Assembly: GCA_003230615.1 (NCBI GenBank)
Contig: QIFK01000047.1
Location: 1-40,995, forward strand
Reading direction: 5' to 3'
From: Nitrosospira sp.
GTDB lineage: Bacteria; Pseudomonadota; Gammaproteobacteria; Burkholderiales; Nitrosomonadaceae
DNA length: 40,995 nt
Part shown: positions 30,614 through 40,172 of the stretch, in pieces
How positions within the stretch are numbered: the first letter of the stretch is position 1
How the letters are laid out: each line of letters begins with the position of its first letter
Position numbers and translations under genes: made by a program
Notes under the pieces: model-generated
What the model was told of the DNA's origin: nothing
The model's database searches: none
The model's input: only the letters and a program-made list of their open reading frames with translations

Positions 30614-30921
30614 AGAATTTACTGATTGATTAGAATGCGATCACGCTCTGGTATGTTGTCTTCTCTGCTCGATACTAGTTTAATACGTACTATTAACAAA
30701 GTAGTAGTAGCCATTTTAAGATTAGAGACAATTTTATGTTTTTAATATTTTGAGTGCCAAAAAAAGATGATCAACTATACAATAAATCAAATATTATATG
30801 TAACGTAAGAAATAAATTGATACGTATTCGACTTGGTAAGATGATAGCGTTGAGTGTGGCACAACGCTATAATTGCGTGCCACATGTAGATAATGAGGCA
30901 ATTAATTTTTAGGGACAGGGA
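30614..30921. other. intergenic region between msrB and lysS
   Basis: A stretch of 308 AT-rich bases between two divergent genes, with no coding region supported. The notable element is the inverted repeat around a TATAAT just before lysS. The half next to msrB shows only AT-rich sequence with no clear promoter pair. Confidence 0.5.
30855..30884 (+). promoter_or_regulatory. inverted repeat enclosing a -10 box upstream of lysS
   Basis: TGTGGC and ACGC (30855-30860, 30864-30867) pair with GCGT and GCCACA (30875-30884), a ten-base-pair interrupted palindrome with a 3-base bulge. The loop holds TATAAT (30868-30873), about 48 bases before the lysS ATG. A second small repeat, AGCGTTG/CAACGCT (30846-30852, 30862-30868), overlaps it. 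There is no good -35 box. It fits a promoter with a repressor site over the -10, or a hairpin in the leader. Which one is inference. Confidence 0.45.
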
Positions 30922-32427
30922 ATGGGCGAACTGGAAGACAAACCACAACAAGACACCAATCAGATTATTGAAGAGCGTCGGGCTAAATTGGCTGCGTTGC
31001 GTGAAGTGGATAATGCCTTTCCAAATGACTTTCGCCGTAATAGCCTAGCATTAGATCTCCATAAAAAATATGACGAACAATCGAACGACATTCTAGAGGC
31101 AAACCCTATAACCGTGCGAGTAGCTGGACGCATGATGCTAAAACGCGTGATGGGCAAGGCAAGTTTCGCTACCATTCAAGACATGAGTGGACATATTCAA
31201 CTGTACATCACTAACGATATTGCTGGCGAATCCACTCATGCTAAATTCAAGCATTATGATTTGGGTGATATTTTAGGTGCACAAGGAACATTGTTCATTA
31301 CCAAAACTGGCGAGCTCTCAGTGCGTACTACAAGTCTGCGCCTATTGACCAAATCATTGCGCCCTCTGCCTGAAAAGTTCCATGGCCTGATAGATCAGGA
31401 GCAAAAATATCGCCAGCGTTATCTTGACCTAATTACCAATGAGGACACACGTAAAGTATTTGTCGTACGCTCTAAGATTATTCAGTCTATTCGTGATTTT
31501 TTTGTCAATCGTGGATATCTGGAAGCAGAAACACCAATGATGCACCCTATCCCCGGTGGTGCTACAGCACGACCTTTTACCACTCATCATAATGCGTTAG
31601 ATATGAACCTTTATTTACGCGTTGCACCAGAACTGTATTTAAAGCGTCTGGTTATAGGCGGAATGGAAAAGGTTTTTGAAATAAATCGCAGTTTTAGAAA
31701 CGAAGGAATTTCCATCCGTCACAATCCCGAGTTCACAATGCTAGAGTTTTATGAGGCCTACCAAGATCACATATATCTGATGGATCTCACAGAAACTATG
31801 CTTCGTGATATAGCGGTGAAGGTTCTAGGTACAACTAAAATCTCTTATCAGGGGCATAAAATAGATCTGGCGCATCCTTTCTCGCGACTGTCTATCACTC
31901 AAGCAATCCAAAAATTTCATCCTGAATATACTGATGCGCAACTTAACGACCGTACATTTTTAATCAGCAAATTACAGTCACTTAATATAATTCACAAACC
32001 AGATGATGGGATTGGCGTATTACAACTTTCCCTATTTGATGAAACAACTGAACATTTACTAATGGATCCGATTTTTATTGTTGATTATCCAGCAGATGTC
32101 TCTCCTCTAGCACGCCGAAATGACAAAAATCCAGAAATAACTGACCGCTTTGAGCTCTATATTGCTGGTCGTGAAATTGCTAATGGCTTTTCTGAATTGA
32201 ACGATCCGGAGGATCAGAATACACGCTTCCTTGTGCAATTGCTTGCCAAGGAATCGGGTGATGCGGAGGCCATGCACTATGACGCCGATTATATTCGCGC
32301 ACTAGAACATGGGCTTCCCCCTACTGCAGGTGAAGGTATCGGTATAGATCGATTAGTTATGTTGCTTACCGATAGTCCTAGTATTCGTGACGTAATACTT
32401 TTCCCTCAATTACGACGGGAAGATTAA
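30922..32427 (+). CDS. lysS: lysyl-tRNA synthetase, class II
   Basis: A 501-residue class II synthetase. The N-terminal OB-fold anticodon-binding domain is visible ([23 protein letters not shown]). Motif 1 is [21 protein letters not shown], motif 2 [23 protein letters not shown] and motif 3 [13 protein letters not shown]. It charges tRNA-Lys. An AGGGA just upstream of the ATG supports the start. Length matches E. coli LysS (505). It converges on the hpnA-like gene with 93 bases between and no clear terminator. Confidence 0.97.
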   Translation: MGELEDKPQQDTNQIIEERRAKLAALREVDNAFPNDFRRNSLALDLHKKYDEQSNDILEANPITVRVAGRMMLKRVMGKASFATIQDMSGHIQLYITNDIAGESTHAKFKHYDLGDILGAQGTLFITKTGELSVRTTSLRLLTKSLRPLPEKFHGLIDQEQKYRQRYLDLITNEDTRKVFVVRSKIIQSIRDFFVNRGYLEAETPMMHPIPGGATARPFTTHHNALDMNLYLRVAPELYLKRLVIGGMEKVFEINRSFRNEGISIRHNPEFTMLEFYEAYQDHIYLMDLTETMLRDIAVKVLGTTKISYQGHKIDLAHPFSRLSITQAIQKFHPEYTDAQLNDRTFLISKLQSLNIIHKPDDGIGVLQLSLFDETTEHLLMDPIFIVDYPADVSPLARRNDKNPEITDRFELYIAGREIANGFSELNDPEDQNTRFLVQLLAKESGDAEAMHYDADYIRALEHGLPPTAGEGIGIDRLVMLLTDSPSIRDVILFPQLRRED

Positions 32428-32520
32428 CTTATTACGACAAAGTAGTTCTAGACTTAACCAATTGTATTTTTCCTAAGGCTATTTGCTCGGTAGCAGATTA
32501 AGAATCTCTCTCACAAGGTT

Positions 32521-33534
32521 CTAGTGAGTGAGTGAATTTATATATCCGTTGCAATAACCATTATTCTCAAACCAAGTTACCGCATCTTTAATCCCCTCTG
32601 TTGAAGGTCGGTATTGATAACCTAGCTCGCGTATGGCTTTTTCACTGGAGAAGAACATCTTTTTCTGCGCCATACGAATACTGTCTATTGATGCACGGGG
32701 TTCAACATTCGTAATAATTGCAATTTTCTCCATTATCCACGCTATAGGGAAGATTAGCATCGCAGGAATTTTTATTCGTTTCATCTTTTTTCCACTTATC
32801 TTGTCTATAGTCTGCAAAATTTGTAATAAGTCCATGTCCTCGCCTCCCAGGATATAACGCTCTCCTGGCTTCCCATACATATACGCCAGTAGATGACCCC
32901 GTGCAATATCATCAACATGTGCAATGTTCAGGCCAGTATTCATGTAAGCCGGCATCCGGCCACAAAGCGTATCAACCACTATCCGCCCTGTAGGTGTCGG
33001 TCTAATATCACGTGGTCCTATTGGAGTACTAGGATTAACAATAACTAAAGGTAGCTCATGTTTGTTGGTGAGATGTTGAACTACCTGTTCCGCGATGAAT
33101 TTTGAACGCTTATAGTGCCCAGTCATATTGACAAGGCTGGAGGGTGTCTCTTCGTTTGCTGGGCTACCATCAGAATTTAATCCCATGGTAGCTACACTAC
33201 TAGTATATATTATGCGTCTAAGGCCAGCTTCGGCTGCAGCAAGTATCAGTGTCTGTGTCCCTTTGACATTAATGTCATACATGGTGTCTGGATTCGGCAC
33301 CCAAAGGCGATAATCTGCAGCAAGGTGAAACAAATTTTCACAATTGGTGATTGCTCGCTTCAGTGATCCAATATCACGTAAATCGCCTTCTGAAATTTCA
33401 ATGGGTAGCCCATCAATGTTACTCCGGTCGCTTCCTGGTCTGATTAAACACCGTACTTCGTGACCAGCAGCCAGTAAACAGCGTGTAACAGCTGAGCCGA
33501 TAAAACCATTTGCGCCAGTAACTAGTGATTTCAC
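32521..33534 (-). CDS. hpnA: hopanoid-associated sugar epimerase HpnA-like
   Basis: A 337-residue extended SDR. The NAD(P) motif is GANGFIG (residues 7-13) and the active-site pair is Y141 and K145 in HYKRSKF. Overall it follows the HpnA family (TIGR03466), with FHLAADYRLWVPNPDTMYDINVKGT-like spacing, VIVNPSTPIGPRDIRPTPTG and HVDDIARGHLLA. HpnA is thought to act on sugar groups during hopanoid decoration. No other hpn gene is in the window. It starts with GTG (33534). A promoter candidate lies about 80 bases upstream. A more general dihydroflavonol-4-reductase-like role cannot be excluded. Confidence 0.85.
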   Translation of the reverse strand: MKSLVTGANGFIGSAVTRCLLAAGHEVRCLIRPGSDRSNIDGLPIEISEGDLRDIGSLKRAITNCENLFHLAADYRLWVPNPDTMYDINVKGTQTLILAAAEAGLRRIIYTSSVATMGLNSDGSPANEETPSSLVNMTGHYKRSKFIAEQVVQHLTNKHELPLVIVNPSTPIGPRDIRPTPTGRIVVDTLCGRMPAYMNTGLNIAHVDDIARGHLLAYMYGKPGERYILGGEDMDLLQILQTIDKISGKKMKRIKIPAMLIFPIAWIMEKIAIITNVEPRASIDSIRMAQKKMFFSSEKAIRELGYQYRPSTEGIKDAVTWFENNGYCNGYINSLTH

Positions 33535-33612
33535 GACAATTTAATCTTTAGCCTTTGGGGCTTACAAAACATTACAAGGTAAGGCTAGGAATTTTGCTTC
33601 GTCATGACTTAT

Positions 33613-33642
33613 TTTATACTCGACCGAATGTGTGCTAGCCAA
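33613..33642 (-). promoter_or_regulatory. candidate sigma-70 promoter for hpnA
   Basis: On the minus strand TTGGCT (33642-33637) and TATAAA (33618-33613) are separated by 18 bases, four and five matches of six to the consensus, about 80 bases before the hpnA GTG. A second TATAAT on the same strand (33664-33659) lacks a partner box. Whether hpnA is transcribed from here or by read-through from the exporter genes is open. Confidence 0.35.
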
Positions 33643-33756
33643 TCACAGTTTTACCAGAATTATACCCATCTATCTGTAGTACTTCCATCAAGAAAATAGT
33701 AAGGTGCCGAACTTGTTATGTTGAATACGAAACCTAACGATGACGGGAAAAATAAA

Positions 33757-35889
33757 CTAAAACCCGCTCTCTCGAATTGCTACAGCACTAATTCGTTCAA
33801 GAATAGTTGGTAGCCATGCTCTAGCCTCGCCACTAATTACTACATTTCCAGTTTTCATTTGGCGACTCTCAGGCGGAGGGCTATCTAACTTCACACGTAC
33901 GCGATATATTGCATTTCGAGGGACATTTTTCTCGTTTTCCAAAGTAACAATATCACCACCTGACTTCGCATCTAAACTGTAATGCGGAAGCACTGTCGTC
34001 CGAGTAGCATCAACCTCAATGACTTGTCCTTGAAGCACACCAAGCCTTAAAGGCCTGTATACACGTGCTTTGTCACCCGGGCTTATTCGATGAACGTCCT
34101 CCTCAGTAACGTATGCATCAACTACCCATTGTGAATAGTCTACTAAGGTAGCTAAAGGTTGACTGGGTCGAATCCACACACCTGGTGCAAGATCAGAATC
34201 CAAATCTACAATCGTCCCAGAGAATGGCGCTGATATCTTTAATCGCGCTTGCTCTTCCTGAAATAGTTTCTCTTCGGCAACATACTGTTCTTGCTGTGCT
34301 CGTACTTGCTCTCTGCGCGCCTCGCCGTCTGGTAATCCCATTAAACCAATCAATTCTTTAGCGCGTGCTTGAGCAAGCCCCCTTGCTCGCTCTGCAGACA
34401 ACCGCAAGTCTGGAGACTCAAGAATAAACAATGGTTGTCCACTAGTTACATTTTCACTTTCTGGCAAACTAACTAGTCGCCCGGGTAAAGGCGAATAAAG
34501 AACATGTAAACGCTCTGGGTGCACCCATCCTGGTCCCCTAATCCCCGTATGCCATGGCACTAGCATCACCACCAGAATGATCCCAAGTAGCGCATAAGCT
34601 ATCCACACGCGACTGGTTTTAATTTCCGATTTTCTTTCACGCCACACACTTAATTCTGACCATATAGGTCGCCAAATAAACCAAATAAGCTCTACCACCA
34701 TAAGAATAATACCCAAGACCTTAAAGAAGAAATAATAAACCAATAACGCAAGACCAAGAAATACTACCAGTCGATACAGCCAAGTCATAATCGCAAATAC
34801 AATTAAAAATGTCCTGCCATTACCTTGAATGTCTTCAGGCCAGCCATCATTAAAACCAAACAAAACACGTCTAAGCCAAATACGGGTAAATTCACCAGAT
34901 CTCTGGTGCAAATTCGGGAAATCTATTGCGTCCATCAGGATAAAGTAGCCATCAAAGCGGAGAAATGGGCTTACATTCACTAATAACGTAAGCAACCAAC
35001 TTGTCGTAGCCAGAAAAAATAATGCACTTTTGATAGCCCCATCTGGTGATAGACTCCAAGCGAAAGTAGCTAAGCCTGCTAAAGCAAGCTCTGTGATGAT
35101 ACCGGCGCTTGCAATTGCCAAACGTTGTCGTGGGTTACTTAGTTTCCAGCTTTCACTGGTATCGGTATACAACATAGGAAACATTACTAACAATGCGACA
35201 CCCATGTGCGCTACTCTCACACCATAACGGGTTGCGGTTACTGCATGCCCCATTTCATGCAAAGCCTTTGCGAAAACTAGTGCCACCGAATACCCTAGCA
35301 AACCTGACCAAGTTAGCTGATCAACAAATGTATTAGAGAACGTTTCCCATTGCCGTGCAACTAGAAAAATTCCGACCAAGGTAAGAAAAATAACTGCAAT
35401 TGCAGTAGTACGAGTGAATATCCAATCAAGCCAGGGTATTAGGCTTGCTAACCAAACTTGCGGATGAAATAGAGGAATACGAAAAAAAAGATAGTGATGC
35501 AGCATCCAATTGATAAAACCTTTATTCAGTAATTTAGCATGCTCTCTAAGCTGATCAATAGCTTCCTGGCTGCTCGCTTGGAGCAAACCATTCTGCTCCA
35601 AAAAATGCTTTAAATCATTTACATCTGTAACCTCGATATCTAATGTGGTTTCGTTATTAACCGAATTTACGATTTTCTCTGGCGAACCGCAGGCCCAGCG
35701 CAATAACATCTCAAAATCAAGCCACCCAATACGAAAAAAACTATTATTAATGGGGTCTTGCACCATCCAAGCTAGCGATCCATCATGATTAGCTGCTGCG
35801 GGAAGCAATTTAAGCTCCTCACGCAGCGGAGGAAGAAAAATCTGACTATTCGACTCTGGGTGTACGTATGTACTCACAGGCCAGTCCAT
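33757..35889 (-). CDS. membrane M50 metalloprotease fused to HlyD-like adaptor domain
   Basis: A 710-residue fusion. Residues 1 to about 135 are soluble and contain a short winged-helix-like region (VQDPINNSFFRIGWLDFEML) reminiscent of PqqD-type peptide-binding domains. Residues about 160-445 hold roughly eight membrane segments with the site-2-protease signature HEMGH (211-215) and the distal NVSPFLRFDGYF (third metal ligand D313), so all zinc ligands are present. From about 450 on there is a barrel-sandwich/alpha-hairpin adaptor domain (YSPLPGRLVSLPE, LKISAPFSGTIVDLD) as in HlyD proteins. It probably works with the adjacent TolC and HlyD proteins. The ATG at 35889 overlaps the upstream gene by 16 bases; a GTG at 35877, overlapping its stop as GTGA, is an alternative start. 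Confidence 0.85.
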   Translation of the reverse strand: MDWPVSTYVHPESNSQIFLPPLREELKLLPAAANHDGSLAWMVQDPINNSFFRIGWLDFEMLLRWACGSPEKIVNSVNNETTLDIEVTDVNDLKHFLEQNGLLQASSQEAIDQLREHAKLLNKGFINWMLHHYLFFRIPLFHPQVWLASLIPWLDWIFTRTTAIAVIFLTLVGIFLVARQWETFSNTFVDQLTWSGLLGYSVALVFAKALHEMGHAVTATRYGVRVAHMGVALLVMFPMLYTDTSESWKLSNPRQRLAIASAGIITELALAGLATFAWSLSPDGAIKSALFFLATTSWLLTLLVNVSPFLRFDGYFILMDAIDFPNLHQRSGEFTRIWLRRVLFGFNDGWPEDIQGNGRTFLIVFAIMTWLYRLVVFLGLALLVYYFFFKVLGIILMVVELIWFIWRPIWSELSVWRERKSEIKTSRVWIAYALLGIILVVMLVPWHTGIRGPGWVHPERLHVLYSPLPGRLVSLPESENVTSGQPLFILESPDLRLSAERARGLAQARAKELIGLMGLPDGEARREQVRAQQEQYVAEEKLFQEEQARLKISAPFSGTIVDLDSDLAPGVWIRPSQPLATLVDYSQWVVDAYVTEEDVHRISPGDKARVYRPLRLGVLQGQVIEVDATRTTVLPHYSLDAKSGGDIVTLENEKNVPRNAIYRVRVKLDSPPPESRQMKTGNVVISGEARAWLPTILERISAVAIRESGF

Positions 35890-37232
35890 TCACGTACCGC
35901 AGTTACTGGTCTTCTAAAAAAATAATACCCTAGTGTGGCCCAATGACCAGAAATGCGAACGGTGCCGCGCAAACCAATACGTGGCTTCACCACACCCTCC
36001 TCAAATTCACCTTTTATTCGATATGCAGATACACCTTCTGGACTCATCACAGGTTGAAAACTGGTTTGCAATAATGCTGCAGACAATGGGTTAAGTGGGT
36101 CAATATGCAAAAATAAGCGCATTGGTGCACCAATATCTAAGTTTAATGCCTCGTGCACTGGTAACCATACCAGCACACCCGCATCTCTCGGATTCGCCAG
36201 TTGCATCACGCGTTCACCGGTTTGCACGGGCCTTCCTATCCAATCATTTGAGTCACCGTAGATTACGATACCATCACGCTCAGCCCTTACTTCTCCTCGT
36301 GCCATTAATGATTTTAATGATGCCAACTCAGCCTCTTTCTCGCGGACACGACCTATTGCAGAAGCAATCTCACCCTTACTTTTCAGATCATTAAACGCGC
36401 GCTGTTGTGCATTTAAAGCATCAGCACGTGCTATTGACAATGCCTTGGCTGCTACATCCAGCCTACTAGTTACAGTGGTGTTATCTAATGAGAACAATAA
36501 ATCGCCAACATTAACTACTGAGTTTGGTTGCACGTAAATTTTACTAATTACACCATCTTGTGGAGCCGCAACAGCAAACGCATTTAAAGCTATAATCTCA
36601 CCAGGAGCTAAAACAGATAAACGAACAGGAATAGACAATCCTACAAAAATTGCAATTACTGCCCAGTAACTGACTGCCTTACTCATCCATCCACGTAGTC
36701 TTGTAATAAAATTAACCTTTACTTCGCTTAAAAAGCCAAGACAAGACCCGTAGATCTGATGTATGTGATCCAACTTCTCAAGTTCATGGGGAAGCCATGA
36801 TTCTTCTCTGGCATACATCACCATCCCCAGACAAGTGCCAGTTTGGCTAAACAACTCCGCGAACAGTAAATGTTCGGGTAACCACTCCTCCCAACCATCT
36901 TTAAATTCTTCTGGCGCCTCTGCAAAATCAAGCTTATGACAACCAGCTTCTTTTGGAAGTATTTTTAAGACAGTTTTAATAAAACCGCTAAGCCATATAG
37001 CGTAGGGCGAATCTTCTGCCACGCTCACCAAACCTGATGCGGTGGTTAGCTTACGCTCTCCAATAGCCGATACTGTAAAGAACGCTGCTTGCCGATATGG
37101 CACCAAGGCTATTGTTTCATTAACAATAATAAAAGACAGGTCTACCGGATTGATAGCTTTTACAGAACGTAAATCTAAGCTGAGAAGTGCGTCTAATGCG
37201 GGCTGCTTTGGAGCTTCGTTGACATTATCCAT
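35874..37232 (-). CDS. membrane-anchored HlyD-type adaptor with large N-terminal cytoplasmic domain
   Basis: A 452-residue protein. Residues 1 to about 185 are soluble and contain a regulatory-looking, possibly GAF-like fold (ALVPYRQAAFFTVSAIGER ... LFAELFSQTGTCLGMVMYA). A single membrane segment follows at about 190-212 (WAVIAIFVGLSIPVRLSVL). After it comes a periplasmic adaptor: first lipoyl half APQDGVISKIYVQPNSVVNVGDLLF, a helical hairpin, second half VRAERDGIVIYGD, and a beta-barrel. It is thus an unusual membrane-fusion protein with a sensor-like N-terminus. It lies 49 bases after the smaller HlyD gene and overlaps the M50 fusion gene. The GAF assignment is tentative. Confidence 0.8.
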   Translation of the reverse strand: MDNVNEAPKQPALDALLSLDLRSVKAINPVDLSFIIVNETIALVPYRQAAFFTVSAIGERKLTTASGLVSVAEDSPYAIWLSGFIKTVLKILPKEAGCHKLDFAEAPEEFKDGWEEWLPEHLLFAELFSQTGTCLGMVMYAREESWLPHELEKLDHIHQIYGSCLGFLSEVKVNFITRLRGWMSKAVSYWAVIAIFVGLSIPVRLSVLAPGEIIALNAFAVAAPQDGVISKIYVQPNSVVNVGDLLFSLDNTTVTSRLDVAAKALSIARADALNAQQRAFNDLKSKGEIASAIGRVREKEAELASLKSLMARGEVRAERDGIVIYGDSNDWIGRPVQTGERVMQLANPRDAGVLVWLPVHEALNLDIGAPMRLFLHIDPLNPLSAALLQTSFQPVMSPEGVSAYRIKGEFEEGVVKPRIGLRGTVRISGHWATLGYYFFRRPVTAVREWTGL

Positions 37233-37281
37233 CTTGCAGTATAAATATCACTATGAAGTGCATCGAGGTTGTCATTAAGTG

Positions 37282-38274
37282 CTACATTGCAGGTATTATT
37301 GCTGTACCACTCATTCCTGCAAGTAGTTCAGGAAAATCCTGAGACATCAAACCTTCAATCTCAATTGTTTGACTAACAGAGTCAACACGACTGTTAATGG
37401 CTACCACACTTGCTTGGTATGTTTTCCCGGTCTCATCGATTTTTACTTCAATCTTCGAGTCAACCTTAAGTTGATTCAGTAATCTGGATGGAACGTTCAC
37501 TTTCAACCTTAACGGACCAGACTTCACCAAATCAAGCATCGGTTGCCCAGGTGTAACGGTCATGTGGTTACGTACGTAAACTTTTGCAACACGACCAGCC
37601 CAAGGTGCTTTGATCGAGCAATATCTTATTTGCAATTCTGCTAAGCTAACATCTGCACGAGCTTTAGCTACAACACTTGCCGCCAGTGAAACTTCGACAT
37701 CACCCGCTTGATCTAAACCCTGCATTCTTAACTTTGCTGTGTGCGTCTCTACAGCACCTGATAGTTCTGCTTTAGCCATATCCCGTCGTGCCCGTGGATC
37801 ATTACAATTAAAGGTGATTAGTGTATTACCAGATTTAAACGTGCTGCCCAAGGTTACATTCAATTTGTTGATTCGAGCGGCTGCCAGGCTGGAACCTGAC
37901 CGAGAAACAGTTGTTTCTTGGTCAGGGATAAGCAAAACGCGCACTATTTCAGTTCCAACAGTACTCGTTTCTTTTACCTGATTTTCGTAAACATCATCTC
38001 TATCGGAATTAGAATCGACTAAAGTTTCCGCATTTTTAGTGTCAGAGCCTGTAGTTTTAAGACCTACGCCAGTCTGACTCTTTTCCGAAGATACATTAAT
38101 TGATTGAGCTGGACTATTAGTAACCGCTTTAGTATCAGTAGCAACTGTAGTTTTAACTACTTTACCGTTCGTGGCCTTATCTGCATCCACTTCAGTTGAT
38201 TCAGTAGATTCAGGCGTAAGCAATACGGTCACTAAAATCAGGATTGCCAAGCTACCACTAAGCCAATATATCAT
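37282..38274 (-). CDS. HlyD/RND-type periplasmic adaptor protein
   Basis: A 330-residue adaptor. Residues 1-20 form an N-terminal membrane anchor (MIYWLSGSLAILILVTVLL), followed by about 90 residues of Thr/Ser/Asp-rich linker. Then comes the adaptor core: first half LNVTLGSTFKSGNTLITFNCNDP, a hairpin, and the second half APWAGRVAKVYVRNHMTVTPGQPMLDL, with a C-terminal barrel. The start at ATG 38274 overlaps the TolC stop (ATGA) and has AAAGGAG five bases upstream; ten residues of upstream frame are therefore not used. It probably bridges the inner membrane components and the TolC-like channel. Confidence 0.87.
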   Translation of the reverse strand: MIYWLSGSLAILILVTVLLTPESTESTEVDADKATNGKVVKTTVATDTKAVTNSPAQSINVSSEKSQTGVGLKTTGSDTKNAETLVDSNSDRDDVYENQVKETSTVGTEIVRVLLIPDQETTVSRSGSSLAAARINKLNVTLGSTFKSGNTLITFNCNDPRARRDMAKAELSGAVETHTAKLRMQGLDQAGDVEVSLAASVVAKARADVSLAELQIRYCSIKAPWAGRVAKVYVRNHMTVTPGQPMLDLVKSGPLRLKVNVPSRLLNQLKVDSKIEVKIDETGKTYQASVVAINSRVDSVSQTIEIEGLMSQDFPELLAGMSGTAIIPAM

Positions 38275-40172
38275 TGATACTCCTTTCCTAACTCTACCAG
38301 CCATGAGCGGAGTTCAGGGAGTGTGGAAGTTACTGCCGCAATTAATGCGCTTTCATATGCCAAGTCACGTGAGTCACTTGGTATTGTGGTTACAAATTTT
38401 GCTGATTTTTTATTCATGCCGTCGTGGTCTTCTAGCACTAGTGCCCAGGAAGCTGTCTCTATCTCGTCATTCGGGATACGTTGTAATATAAGTACGAAGG
38501 GAAAACCTTTGTCTGCATCCAAATCGATCTGATGACGTGCTAATAATACGGCCACTTGTGCTTTCATGCGAACCTGCATGACCGGATCCTCAACTCCTAC
38601 AAATGTAATCGAAATTGTTGGCAAATGGCCAAATAAATTAGATGTCATTCTAAGCGTATCTTCTTCGGTTGCTTTAATGTGCTCACGAATACGCCCAGTT
38701 AAAATTTCCAGAGTATCATCTTCAAAATTATCAGGAAGTGGATCAAAACCTAGTGTATTGTAAAGACGCCCAAAGGCAATCTGTGCATTCGCGTATGCAT
38801 TAGCTCGTTGGTAAGCGCCCAATACTGCTCGTGCATTGGTTCTGATTGCTTCTAATTCACTACTCAGTCTGGCTGTAACAGAGGCACGCATATTGGAAGC
38901 TAAGCGCTGATCTACTTGAGCACCGATATCTGCCAGTTTGAAATCTAGTATTGCTAATCGATATCGCTCTGCACTTACACGCAATTGGGTCATAATCGCC
39001 ATCGACAAGGCCATTCTTCTTGAACGATCGACTTCGACTTGCCCTTCTTGAGTTTTAAGAAGGGTAGGTAAGGTTGCAAGGCGCATTATATTCCAGGACA
39101 CCCTAATACCACCCTGGAACCAGTTGTTGTTATAAAGAAGGTTATTGGAATCAAAACTAAATCCATAGTCTAAGCTTACGGATGGCAGCATACTAAGTAA
39201 TTGTTTGCGTGTCTCATCTGCGGTAATGCGTTTCTTGGAGTCCTCTTGACGCAACTCTGGGCGCTGAAGCAATGCCAGCTCTTCGAGCTTACGGATATCA
39301 GTTGGTGGCGCAGGTAGTTTAGATTCTTCCGATTCTTCCAGAATGAAAACTACACCTGGCTCAACGTTCATCAATGCAGCCAGCTCTCGCTTGGCAATCT
39401 CCAGGTCTTGTCGACGCAAATTTAGCAAAGAAATCGCATCTAATAGAGCCCGTTGATAGTTTAAGGCAAGCGCTGGTGGAATAAGACGCTGTGCCTCAGC
39501 TTCACGTGAACGGGCTAATGCCAGATTAGCTTGGTCAAGAATCTCTTTTGCATCTTTAGAAAGCCTCTGTGCACCCAATGCACGCCAGAAGGAGGTGCGC
39601 ACATCTTGCACCATGTTTTGAACAACTTTACGACGGCGTTCTTCAGCAATTAGGAATTTATCTGCTTGCTGACGTGCACGATAATAGGAAACACCAAAGT
39701 CGAGCAAGTTCCAGGAAAATTCAGCAGCCGCTTGTGCATGATTTTTTTGTGTTGCCCTAGATGGTCGCAATGAAATCTGTTTATCTATGATACCTATAGA
39801 CGTACCACCCGGCTCGTTTTGGCGCGTACGATAGCCTGCTGAGGTGAGTAGCTTAGGTAACATGTCATAGGTGGCTAATCCCGTGAGACCTAATTCAAGC
39901 GCTGATTCCATCTGCTTCAACCGATAATCAAGGTTATATTTCAGTGTACGCGCTATGGCTTCCTCAACTGAAACCGGCCCGTTGATGGGTTCCTGGTTTA
40001 GATACATACCAGCGGTATCTTCATCAACCCGGGCCCTTACCTCTTCTTGAGTAAATGGCTTAGGTATAATAGCGCACCCTGAAAATAATAGAGGTAACAC
40101 TAAACCAATTCCAACAAGAAGTTTCTTAGAAGTCACCGTTGTAGCTGAAGTATTCAATAGTGCTCCCATCAT
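38271..40172 (-). CDS. TolC-family outer-membrane lipoprotein with C-terminal extension
   Basis: A 633-residue outer-membrane efflux channel. The signal peptide ends in a lipobox (LLFSGC), so the mature N-terminus is probably lipidated. Two OEP repeats follow, with long amphipathic helices (LKYNLDYRLKQMESALELGL; LNLRRQDLEIAKRELAALMN; AYQRANAYANAQIAFGRLYNTLG). TolC-like proteins usually end near residue 450-500. Here about 130 further residues form a mixed alpha/beta tail (LPTISITFVGVEDPVMQVRM ... PFVLILQRIPND) that I do not recognise. Its start overlaps the stop of the surface-protein gene (ATGATG), so the two are translationally coupled. ATG 40169 is an equally good start. Confidence 0.88.
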   Translation of the reverse strand: MMGALLNTSATTVTSKKLLVGIGLVLPLLFSGCAIIPKPFTQEEVRARVDEDTAGMYLNQEPINGPVSVEEAIARTLKYNLDYRLKQMESALELGLTGLATYDMLPKLLTSAGYRTRQNEPGGTSIGIIDKQISLRPSRATQKNHAQAAAEFSWNLLDFGVSYYRARQQADKFLIAEERRRKVVQNMVQDVRTSFWRALGAQRLSKDAKEILDQANLALARSREAEAQRLIPPALALNYQRALLDAISLLNLRRQDLEIAKRELAALMNVEPGVVFILEESEESKLPAPPTDIRKLEELALLQRPELRQEDSKKRITADETRKQLLSMLPSVSLDYGFSFDSNNLLYNNNWFQGGIRVSWNIMRLATLPTLLKTQEGQVEVDRSRRMALSMAIMTQLRVSAERYRLAILDFKLADIGAQVDQRLASNMRASVTARLSSELEAIRTNARAVLGAYQRANAYANAQIAFGRLYNTLGFDPLPDNFEDDTLEILTGRIREHIKATEEDTLRMTSNLFGHLPTISITFVGVEDPVMQVRMKAQVAVLLARHQIDLDADKGFPFVLILQRIPNDEIETASWALVLEDHDGMNKKSAKFVTTIPSDSRDLAYESALIAAVTSTLPELRSWLVELGKEYQ

